In this document: positions 15,281 through 21,591 of the stretch, piece after piece
How the letters are laid out: every line of letters starts with the position of its first letter
Position numbering within the stretch: position 1 is the stretch's first letter
NCBI GenBank assembly: GCA_021799485.1
Contig: JAJZAK010000023.1
Location: 1-35,614, forward strand
Source of the DNA: a bacterium
GTDB taxonomy: Bacteria > Elusimicrobiota > Elusimicrobia > UBA1565 > UBA9628
Direction: 5' to 3'
DNA length: 35,614 bases
Program-made: the position numbers and the translations under genes
The notes under the pieces: model-generated
Databases searched by the model: none
What the model saw: the letters and a program-made list of their open reading frames with translations, nothing else
What the model was told of the DNA's origin: nothing

Positions 15281-16105
15281 ATGACGACGACCGCAAAAGA
15301 CAAAGAGGCCCGGCTCGCGCGGAAGCTCGCCGCCGGCGGCAAGGTCGAGACCCTGGAGGAAATGACGGACGAGTACCGGGAGCATCTCAAGCATCTCATG
15401 ATGATGCAGGCGGACTCCGAGCTCGCCGGCGCCTTCGGCTATGTCCCCTGGATCATGAAGTCCCCGGACATCCGCGAGACTCTTCAGGTGGCCCAGATCG
15501 TCAAGGACGAGGTCCGCCACGCGCGAGTCATGTACCGGCTCCTCGAAGGCATGGGCGTCGACGTCGACGCCTACTATAAGAGCCACAACTTCAATCTGCG
15601 CGTCGACCTCGAGGACATCGGCACTGAGCGGGTCGCGGACGATAAAAGGGTCAACATCTTCTACTACCCGATCGAAACCTGGCACGACTTCATCATGTTC
15701 AATTTCTGCATGGACCGCGGCGCGGGCCATCAATTGGAGGACGCGCTCGACTGCTCCTACAAGCCCTGGTGCGACGTGATGGACGGCATCTTCAAGGAAG
15801 AGGCCATGCACATGGCCCACGGCGACCAATGGGTGAAAAAACTCGCCGCCGAGGAAAAAACCCGCGGCCCCCTTCAGGCGGCGCTCGACAAGTGGTATCC
15901 GCGCACGATGAACATCTTCGGACGGGCGAACTCGGCGAAAAACAAGATCTACCGGCGCCTGGGCCTCAAGAAGCGCGACAACGACGAGGTCCGCCGGGCC
16001 TTCGCCAAGGAGATCGCCGAGAAATGCGCCGCCTTCGGCCTCGACGTCCCCGCCTGGACCCCCGAGGAGCGCCGGATGCCCGAGGAGCCGTTCATCCCGG
16101 GCTGA
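15281..16105 (+). CDS. PaaA-like ferritin-fold diiron monooxygenase subunit
   Basis: 274 aa from the ATG at 15281 with AAGGAG ten bases upstream. It resembles the catalytic subunit of phenylacetyl-CoA epoxidase (Phenylacetic acid catabolic family). A full set of diiron ligands is visible: Glu47 in ADSELAG, Glu77 and His80 in KDEVRH, Glu132 in PIETWH, and Glu174 and His177 in KEEAMH. PaaA is usually somewhat longer and needs PaaC and the reductase PaaE; none is present here. The substrate is inferred to be an acyl-CoA from the flanking crotonases. The C-terminal codons form the left copy of the 26-bp direct repeat that flanks the AAA cassette. Confidence 0.8.
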   Translation: MTTTAKDKEARLARKLAAGGKVETLEEMTDEYREHLKHLMMMQADSELAGAFGYVPWIMKSPDIRETLQVAQIVKDEVRHARVMYRLLEGMGVDVDAYYKSHNFNLRVDLEDIGTERVADDKRVNIFYYPIETWHDFIMFNFCMDRGAGHQLEDALDCSYKPWCDVMDGIFKEEAMHMAHGDQWVKKLAAEEKTRGPLQAALDKWYPRTMNIFGRANSAKNKIYRRLGLKKRDNDEVRRAFAKEIAEKCAAFGLDVPAWTPEERRMPEEPFIPG

Positions 16106-16110
16106 CGGCG
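16085..16110. repeat. Direct repeat, left copy (end of the PaaA-like gene)
   Basis: 26 bp beginning GAGCCGTTCATCCCGGG, covering the last codons and stop of the PaaA-like gene. It is repeated at 17389-17414 with one mismatch (C/T). Confidence 0.85.
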
Positions 16111-16166
16111 AACACCCCGCCTCCCTTGGGAGAGAGAATGCTTGGGGCCCGCTTCTGACCAATAAC

Positions 16167-16199
16167 TTGTATTTTGGGAGTCTATCTCCTAAAATACAA
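16167..16199. repeat. 33-bp palindrome over promoter and start of the AAA gene
   Basis: The arms TTGTATTTTGGGAG and CTCCTAAAATACAA are 14 bases with one mismatch, around TCTAT. The right arm contains TAAAAT (16190-16195), a -10-like hexamer six bases before a GTG at 16202. The right arm ends on the A of the ATG. A protein bound here would block transcription, so it is a likely autoregulatory operator or a recognition site of the cassette. Confidence 0.7.
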
Positions 16200-17368
16200 T
16201 GGTGATCAAAAGAGAAGCCTCGCGAGCCCTCGCGGAGCTTCTGCGCGCCTTCCCGGCCGTCCTGGTCGCAGGGCCCCGCCAGTGCGGAAAAACGACGCTC
16301 GTGCGCTCGGCGCTGAAGGGCTGGCGCTATCTCGACCTCGAAAATCCCACAGACCTCGCCGCGCTCTCCTCCGATCCCGAGGGATTCTTCCAGCGGCATC
16401 CCGGCCGAGTCATCATCGACGAAGCCCAGCGCTGGCCGGGCTTGTTTCCCGTCCTGCGCGGCATCATCGACGGTCGCCGACGCCCCGGAGCCTTCGTCCT
16501 CACGGGCTCCGCGCATCCCGCTCTCATACGCCAGGCCGGAGAGAGCCTGGCGGGCAGGTTGGGCCTCCTGGAGCTGACCCCGTTCGGGGTCTCGGAGCTT
16601 AAGGCTAGGCCCCGCTGGCTGAGGGACCGCTGGTTCTACGGCGGCCTCCCTCCGCTCTACTCCTTGGGCGCAGGCGCGCGCGAGGCGTGGCTGCGCGACT
16701 ACGTCGGGTGGTTTCTCGAGCGGGACATCCCGGCTTTGGGCTTCAGGATCCCGGCGGCGAGGCTGCGGCGGCTTTGGGAGATGCTCTGCCACGTCCACGG
16801 CGGCATCCTCAACGTCTCCGATCTCGCGCGGGGGTTGGATCTCGACCAAAAGAGCGTCAACCATCACCTCGACATCCTGGAAGGCTCCTTCATGATCCGG
16901 CGGCTCAGGCCTTTTTTCGCCAACATCGGCAAGCGCCTGGTCAAAAGCCCGAAGCTTTACCTGCGCGACAGCGGCTTGCTGCATTTCCTGGCCGGGCTGC
17001 GTTCGGCCCGGGAGCTCGATTCCTGGCCCCGCCGGGGCCAATCATGGGAGGGCTATGTCGTCGAGGAGATCATCCGCCGCGCCCGGCTCGCGATCCCAGC
17101 CCCCGAATTCTATTATTGGCGCACCCAGGCGGGAGCGGAGGCGGATTTGCTCGTCCTCCACGGCTCGCGGCGCATCGCCTTCGAGATCAAAGCCGGCTCC
17201 ACGCTGTCCGCTCCAGGGCTGGCCGGTCTGCGCCAATGCGTCGCCGATCTCCGGCTTCGCCGCGGCTTCGTCGTCTACGGAGGGGCGCGGAGGCTGGAAA
17301 TTTCCCCAAGCATCACGGCCATCCCTTGGGCGGCCCTTGAGCGCGGCGGCCTACCGGGCTTCGACTAA
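16199..17368 (+). CDS. AAA ATPase with DUF4143 C-terminal domain (AAA_14)
   Basis: 389 aa. The N-terminal ATPase has Walker A GPRQCGKT (25-32), Walker B VIIDEAQ (71-77), and LTGSAH as sensor. The C-terminal DUF4143 region holds a winged-helix-like segment (ILNVSDLARGLDLDQKSVNHHL), then EGYVVEEII, EADLLV and FEIKAG. The last two form a D and ExK pattern like PD-(D/E)XK nucleases. These ATPases are widespread, horizontally mobile and mostly uncharacterised. The start is ATG 16199, or GTG 16202 if leaderless. It separates the PaaA-like gene from the 3-hydroxyacyl-CoA dehydrogenase, is flanked by direct repeats, and its promoter is a palindrome. It is a probable insertion, not a pathway gene. Confidence 0.88.
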   Translation: MVIKREASRALAELLRAFPAVLVAGPRQCGKTTLVRSALKGWRYLDLENPTDLAALSSDPEGFFQRHPGRVIIDEAQRWPGLFPVLRGIIDGRRRPGAFVLTGSAHPALIRQAGESLAGRLGLLELTPFGVSELKARPRWLRDRWFYGGLPPLYSLGAGAREAWLRDYVGWFLERDIPALGFRIPAARLRRLWEMLCHVHGGILNVSDLARGLDLDQKSVNHHLDILEGSFMIRRLRPFFANIGKRLVKSPKLYLRDSGLLHFLAGLRSARELDSWPRRGQSWEGYVVEEIIRRARLAIPAPEFYYWRTQAGAEADLLVLHGSRRIAFEIKAGSTLSAPGLAGLRQCVADLRLRRGFVVYGGARRLEISPSITAIPWAALERGGLPGFD

Positions 17369-17388
17369 GGCGCTGTCAACCGCAGCGA

Positions 17389-17414
17389 GAGCCGTTCATC
17401 CCGGGTTGACGGCG
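17389..17414. repeat. Direct repeat, right copy
   Basis: 26 bp, 25 identical to 16085-16110. It lies 20 bp after the stop of the AAA gene and is noncoding here. The two copies bracket 1,304 bp from copy start to copy start. Confidence 0.85.
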
Positions 17415-17633
17415 GATCAGGCGGCGGCTCTCTGGATTCTCTATTCGACGCTTTTCAGCGTTCCTCCATTGTAGTCGGCTGTGGCCGGCGCCACGATCCG
17501 GCGCCTGAGCCCAACGGGAAAGATTGCCGCAGGCGAAGGACACCGGCGTTCCTGGGTCTTTCGGAAGTGACGGAAACGAAATCCGACAGTAAAACGTCAT
17601 GCAAAGATGAGAGCCCGCGCGGCTCCAGGGATC
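17415..17633. other. Noncoding segment between AAA cassette and ORF6N remnant
   Basis: No convincing reading frame. It includes a GC-rich inverted repeat, GGCGCC around ACGATCC (about 17486-17505), and no T-tract. It probably belongs to the foreign insert. Confidence 0.35.
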
Positions 17634-17885
17634 ATGGCAGATCCAGCGGAAGAGACGATTGAGAGCCGGATTTTTCTGATTCGGGGCCAGAAAGTCATGA
17701 TCGACCGGGACCTCGCTCGACTCTATGGAGTGGCTACCTTCGTTCTCAATCAGGCCGTCAAGCGAAACATCGAGCGCTTCCCCGAGGGATTCATGTTCCG
17801 GCTCACCCGATCAGAGGCGCATGAACCGATCACAAATTGCGATCGGTAAAAAATCCGCGCCCCGTGATCGGCTTCCGGCCGGAGG
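17634..17885 (+). pseudogene. ORF6N-domain protein remnant, frameshifted and truncated
   Basis: From the ATG at 17634 the frame reads IESRIFLIRGQKVMIDRDL, ARLYGVATFVLNQAVKRN and ERFPEGFMFRLT, the N-terminal part of ORF6N proteins. These phage- and mobile-element-associated DNA-binding proteins normally continue NLRSQIATS. Here that continuation (NRSQIAIGKK) is found in the +1 frame around 17822, while the original frame stops at 17849. The rest of the domain is missing. A one-base indel plus a 3' truncation explains this. It sits beside the AAA cassette, supporting an insertion hotspot. Confidence 0.75.
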
Positions 17886-17898
17886 GCGGCTAATTTGG

Positions 17899-17904
17899 TA
17901 TTTT
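17899..17904 (+). promoter_or_regulatory. -10-like element for 3-hydroxyacyl-CoA dehydrogenase
   Basis: TATTTT lies seven bases before the ATG at 17912, with no Shine-Dalgarno. It would give a leaderless or one-base-leader transcript. It may restore expression of the gene cut off from its operon by the insert. Confidence 0.4.
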
Positions 17905-17911
17905 TAAATTC

Positions 17912-19015
17912 ATGAACGCCTCCGCCCATCGTCCTTCCCCCCTCAGCCGCGTCGCCGTCGTCGGGGCGGGAGCGATGGGCGCCGGGATTGCGCAGCTCTG
18001 CCTCCAGAAAGGGCTCAAAGTCTCGCTTTACGACGAGAGCCCCGAGGCTTCCTGCAAGGCCGCGGGCAGGATCAAAAAGGGAATGGAGGACGCCGCCGCT
18101 CGGGGCAAGATCGCCGCGGCGGACATCGAAAAAGTCCTGGAATCCGTCTCCTACGCCAAGTCCCTGGAGGGACTCGGGGCCGAGGAAATCATCATCGAGG
18201 CCATCGCCGAGCATCTTCCGGCGAAAAAATCGCTCTTCGATCGCCTCAGCCGGATCTCCCCCGGCGCGATCCTCGCGACGAACACCTCCTCCCTCTCCGT
18301 CGCCTCGATCGCCGAGGAAGCCGCCGATCCCGAGCGCGTGCTGGGCCTACACTTTTTCAATCCCCCGGTCGCGACCAAGCTCGTGGAGATCGTCCGCGCC
18401 CCCCGAACCTCGGGCGAGGTTTTCAAGAAGGCCCAGGATTTCGTCCTCGCGCTGGGAAAGACCCCGATCCAGGCGAAAGACAAGCCCGGCTTCATCGTCA
18501 ACCGCGTCATGCGGCCCTACTACCTCGCCTGCCAGAGGCTCGTCTCCAAGCGCTGCCCGCCCGCGATCCTCGACCGCGCCGCGCGAGAGTGGGGCGAGGT
18601 CCCGATGGGTCCCTTCGAGCTGATGGACCTCATCGGGCTCGACGTGAACCTTGCGATCACGAAGGTCATCTACGACTCGTTGGGCCGCCCCGAGAGACTC
18701 AAGCCCCAGCCGCTTCAGGAAACGCTCGTCGCCCAAGGCCATTTCGGCCGCAAGGCGGGGAAGGGCTTTTACCTCTACGCGGACGGCAAGATCGCCGGCG
18801 AAAACCCCGAGGCTCTCGCGCATCTCTCGGAGCTAGGGCCTCCTCCCGAGGAAGCCTGGGACAAGACCATCGGCGCCGTCATCCTGGAGGCTCAACTCGC
18901 CCATGACACCGGCATCGCCTCGCGCGAGGACATCGATACCGCGATCAAGCTCGCGATGAACTTCCCCAAGGGTCCTTTCGAATGGCGGCCAAGGACGACC
19001 AAAGCGGCGCCTTGA
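17912..19015 (+). CDS. 3-hydroxyacyl-CoA dehydrogenase (PaaH/HbdA-like)
   Basis: 367 aa. It oxidises 3-hydroxyacyl-CoA with NAD+, the step after the hydratase encoded upstream. The Rossmann motif VVGAGAMGAGIAQ is at about residues 15-27. IIIEAIAEHLPAKKSLF, ATNTSSLSV and GLHFFNPPV carry the catalytic region including His. DKPGFIVNRVMRPYY opens the C-terminal domain (MGPFELMDLIGLDV, HFGRKAGKGFYLY). About 80 extra residues form a second half-domain, longer than the usual 280-aa HbdA. It was probably contiguous with the PaaA-like gene before the AAA/ORF6N insert. Confidence 0.9.
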   Translation: MNASAHRPSPLSRVAVVGAGAMGAGIAQLCLQKGLKVSLYDESPEASCKAAGRIKKGMEDAAARGKIAAADIEKVLESVSYAKSLEGLGAEEIIIEAIAEHLPAKKSLFDRLSRISPGAILATNTSSLSVASIAEEAADPERVLGLHFFNPPVATKLVEIVRAPRTSGEVFKKAQDFVLALGKTPIQAKDKPGFIVNRVMRPYYLACQRLVSKRCPPAILDRAAREWGEVPMGPFELMDLIGLDVNLAITKVIYDSLGRPERLKPQPLQETLVAQGHFGRKAGKGFYLYADGKIAGENPEALAHLSELGPPPEEAWDKTIGAVILEAQLAHDTGIASREDIDTAIKLAMNFPKGPFEWRPRTTKAAP

Positions 19016-19251
19016 AGGGGACGACCCTCGGCGCGCTCATCGGCGAGAACCCTCGCGTCCTCAAGCTCCTCGATCGCTACGGGATCGTCTTCTGCCCTGG
19101 ATGCTACCTCACGCTGTTCTCAACTCCGGCCAAGGCCGCGGCCCATCACGCGGTCGAGGACAAGAAGGCTTTCCTCAAGGATCTGGCGCATTTGCTAAGC
19201 TCCCGCGGTCCCGACGCAGGGCGTCCTCCAAGGCGCCGCCGGCGCGGCTGA
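18982..19251 (+). CDS. DUF1858-like small protein with CxxC
   Basis: 89 aa from the ATG at 18982, overlapping the dehydrogenase end by 34 bp. A TTG at 19012 that overlaps the upstream stop is an alternative start. The core TTLGALIGENPRVLKLL, DRYGIVFCPGC (Cys38, Cys41) and LTLFSTPAKAAAHH matches the DUF1858 (hybrid-cluster-protein-associated disulfide) domain, which is often linked to Fe-S or redox proteins. The C-terminus is an Arg-rich tail. Overlap suggests co-expression with the 3-hydroxyacyl-CoA dehydrogenase. Function in the pathway is unknown. Confidence 0.7.
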   Translation: MAAKDDQSGALKGTTLGALIGENPRVLKLLDRYGIVFCPGCYLTLFSTPAKAAAHHAVEDKKAFLKDLAHLLSSRGPDAGRPPRRRRRG

Positions 19252-20496
19252 TCAGCCCCCGATCTCGAATCGGTGGCGGGCGATGAAGTCGTAGACGGGA
19301 ACGCCGAGAAGGCGCATGCCCGGGATATAAAGCATGGGAGCCAAGGGCCATAAGAGCGGCAGCTTGACGCTCAGCCTTCGGAAGGCGTCAAAACCCTCGG
19401 TGAGCCTTCCGTCCCGCTCCACGAATTGAATGCGACGCATGCAGGCATCACGGGTAAGGCGGGGGTCGATTCCCTTCAAATCCTGGTCCCGGAAATCAAC
19501 CAAGGCTACGCGGGCGGTCGGGTCCAGGGCGGCCAGGGCGCGCACGGACCCTCCGCAGAAAGAGCAGCCCCCGTCAAAGAGCAGGCGATCGCGAGGCCTA
19601 GCCCCGTTTCGCGCGCGCCTCCTCTCGATCAAGCCGACGACGATCTCCGGATCGACGAAGAGAAGCGTCTGCGGCGGGAAGAGGAAGAAAAAGATCGTCG
19701 GGACGTGCATGGTGACAAGGAGCATGGTTTGGAAAAGGATCGCGAGGACGATCGCGGCGGGCCGGGTCCTGCGCCAGAAGAGCCACAGGGGGATCGTGAG
19801 CTCAAAAGCCAGGAGCATGATCCCGAGCGCGCGGCAAAGATGCGGCATGCCGGCCAAAGTCTCCCGCAGCGGGAAATGCTTCATGACCCCGGTCGGAGGG
19901 TTGTTCATGAGGTAATAGTAGGGGTTGTCCGAAAGCCAATTGCCCCCCGCCGTGCATTTTCCGAGACCCGCCTCGAAATAGGTCTCCGCGACCTGGAGCT
20001 GGAGAAGGCGCTGGATGAAAAAAGGCCTCCGGCGACGCCAGGGCTCGGGGTCCATCCGAAGCGCGCTGTCGACCGAGAAGGAATCCCCGGGATAGCCGGT
20101 GACAAGCGCCAAGACAAGAGTCACCAAGAGGATGTCGTAGGACAGCGTCCCGATGTGGAGGCAATTGCGGGCGTAAAAATAGTAGCAGCCCGCCGCCATC
20201 AAAAGCCCGCTCCATCGCGTCATGAATCCGATCAAAAAAAACAGCCAACCCGCCGCGAAGACGCCGGCCATCGCCCAGACGAAGGCGTCGGAGTTCCCGG
20301 CGGCCCATTGGAGGACCGGAATCGGGAAAAAGGACGGGTTGAATTCCCTAAAGGAGCCCGCCAGGTAGTTGTCGCGCATCTGGAAGAGCGTCGGAAAGAC
20401 ATGAAGTCCCACCGCCCCCGCAAGCGCGATCCGGAACAACGACAAGGATACCGAAGGCCGCTCCTCCAAAAACCAGGTCCGCCATAGCCGACTCAT
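19252..20496 (-). CDS. HTTM membrane domain fused to DCC thiol-disulfide domain
   Basis: 414 aa from the ATG at 20496, which forms ATGA with the upstream stop; an ATG two codons earlier is possible. Residues 1-290 form a multi-helix HTTM (vitamin K gamma-carboxylase-like) membrane domain, with several long hydrophobic segments and ETYFEAGLGKCTAGGNWL near the middle. Residues about 303-410 are a DCC/DUF393 domain starting LLFDGGCSFCGGSVRAL with Cys311 and Cys314. It probably couples a membrane redox or carboxylase-like reaction to a dithiol. It ends the trxB-lipA-pdh operon, where thiol chemistry is a common theme. The true substrate is unknown. Confidence 0.85.
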   Translation of the reverse strand: MSRLWRTWFLEERPSVSLSLFRIALAGAVGLHVFPTLFQMRDNYLAGSFREFNPSFFPIPVLQWAAGNSDAFVWAMAGVFAAGWLFFLIGFMTRWSGLLMAAGCYYFYARNCLHIGTLSYDILLVTLVLALVTGYPGDSFSVDSALRMDPEPWRRRRPFFIQRLLQLQVAETYFEAGLGKCTAGGNWLSDNPYYYLMNNPPTGVMKHFPLRETLAGMPHLCRALGIMLLAFELTIPLWLFWRRTRPAAIVLAILFQTMLLVTMHVPTIFFFLFPPQTLLFVDPEIVVGLIERRRARNGARPRDRLLFDGGCSFCGGSVRALAALDPTARVALVDFRDQDLKGIDPRLTRDACMRRIQFVERDGRLTEGFDAFRRLSVKLPLLWPLAPMLYIPGMRLLGVPVYDFIARHRFEIGG

Positions 20497-20939
20497 AGGC
20501 ATTGATACGCCGGGCGCTCTATGTCGCGTTGAGGATGCTCCAGCACGGAGGGAACGACGACCTCGTCGACCTCGAAGGCCTCGAATTCCGGAAATTTCCT
20601 GTGGAGGTAGCGGCAAAATTCGGGGGCGTACCGCCTCTCGAGCGCCGTGACCAGGACGTTGCGGCGGATGTTGTCGTAGCCCACATAGCGGTCGGCGAAG
20701 ATGCGGTGAGGGTCGATCCGGTATCGACGGCTTCCCTTGAGGCCGAAAACCTCGCAGCGGCCGTCCCACTCATCCACGCGGTAGAACATGATCCAGCCCG
20801 CGGGCGGGAAGAGAAGCTTGAATTTGGGGAGTTCCCGGCCGAACAAGGGCGACAGATAGTTGAGACGGAAGGTCTCGTAGTTGAAGAGCCCCAGCCACAA
20901 GACGACGAAGGCGGAGATCGTGATGTCCCGACGGCTCAT
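20493..20939 (-). CDS. Membrane-anchored partner of the HTTM-DCC protein, unknown
   Basis: 148 aa. An N-terminal hydrophobic segment (ISAFVVLWLGLFNY, residues about 8-21) is followed by a soluble part rich in Tyr, Arg and Phe (WIMFYRVDEWDGRCEVF, YRIDPHRIFADRYVGYDN). It overlaps the HTTM-DCC gene by four bases (ATGA), suggesting a complex. Its ATG lies immediately after the 43-bp palindrome, so no ordinary Shine-Dalgarno exists and any RNA hairpin would touch the start. I do not recognise the family. Confidence 0.6.
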   Translation of the reverse strand: MSRRDITISAFVVLWLGLFNYETFRLNYLSPLFGRELPKFKLLFPPAGWIMFYRVDEWDGRCEVFGLKGSRRYRIDPHRIFADRYVGYDNIRRNVLVTALERRYAPEFCRYLHRKFPEFEAFEVDEVVVPSVLEHPQRDIERPAYQCL

Positions 20940-20982
20940 GGAATTACGGGGACGCCTTGCAGCAAGGCGTCCCCGTAATTCC
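20940..20982. repeat. Perfect 43-bp palindrome (REP/MITE-like) overlapping lipB end
   Basis: Two perfect 21-base arms surround a single A. The left arm reads GGAATTACGGGGACGCC then TTGC. The GAATTACGGGGAC core resembles REP sequences mobilised by IS200-like RAYT transposases. It supplies the last 12 or so codons and stop of lipB and ends at the next ATG. As RNA it would form a very stable stem-loop. Confidence 0.85.
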
Positions 20983-21582
20983 CGCGAAAGCCTCTTGAAA
21001 GGCGCCGATCACACGATCCTTCATGCGAGCGACGCTGATCGCCCGCCCCGCGAGCCGCGAAAGCGTGCTCATCTCGGCGCTTTCAAGCTTGCACGGACGA
21101 ATCCGCCCGAAAGGCGACAAATCCATGTCCACGTTGAGCGCGAAACCGTGGTAGGAAACCCCGCCCCGGACGGCGATGCCGATCGAGGCCGTTTTCTTTC
21201 CCCGCGACCAAACCCCCGTGAACCCGGGGAGGCGCTCGGCGGCCATCCCCTCCGCCTCAATCGCGGCGATGAGCGCCGACTCGACCCTCCGGATAAAAGT
21301 CCCGACCCAGAGCCCGGAAGCGTTCAAATCGAAGACCGGATAGCCGACCAATTGGCCGGGGCCGTGAAAGGTCACGTCCCCGCCGCGCTCGACGTCGTAG
21401 ACCGGATAAGGCAGGCCCGGCGGCAACGGCGTCCGGGCGGAACGGCCCCGCGTATAGACCGGGGGATGCTCGACCAGAAGAATCGTGTCCCCGGCCGCCC
21501 CCGAAAGCCTCTTCTCGACGAGCTCCTTTTGGAATTCCCAGATCTCGGCGTAGTCGCGAAGGCCCAGATCCAGGACGTCCAC
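20944..21582 (-). CDS. lipB: Lipoyl(octanoyl) transferase
   Basis: 212 aa. It moves octanoate from acyl carrier protein to lipoyl domains, the first step of lipoate assembly before LipA. Family motifs are VEHPPVYTRGR, ERGGDVTFHGPGQLVGYPV, Lys130 in RGKKTASIGI, HGFALNVDMDL, and the acyl-thioester Cys164 in IRPCKLES. The natural C-terminus appears to end near AFQEAFAG. The final GITGTPCCKASP and stop are encoded by the 43-bp palindrome and are probably a passive extension. It lies nine bases after lpdA, next to its target E2. Confidence 0.93.
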   Translation of the reverse strand: MDVLDLGLRDYAEIWEFQKELVEKRLSGAAGDTILLVEHPPVYTRGRSARTPLPPGLPYPVYDVERGGDVTFHGPGQLVGYPVFDLNASGLWVGTFIRRVESALIAAIEAEGMAAERLPGFTGVWSRGKKTASIGIAVRGGVSYHGFALNVDMDLSPFGRIRPCKLESAEMSTLSRLAGRAISVARMKDRVIGAFQEAFAGITGTPCCKASP

Positions 21583-21591
21583 AAGATTCTT

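Noticed and set aside
15263-17041. A 592-codon - strand frame.
   Set aside because: Antisense to the PaaA-like and AAA genes, which have clear catalytic motifs; no motif in the antisense frame.
17373-17384. A 12-base identity (CTGTCAACCGCA) with the IS end at 34714-34725.
   Set aside because: Dozens of 12-base matches are expected by chance in 35 kb, and the IS subterminal repeats do not follow at 17385.
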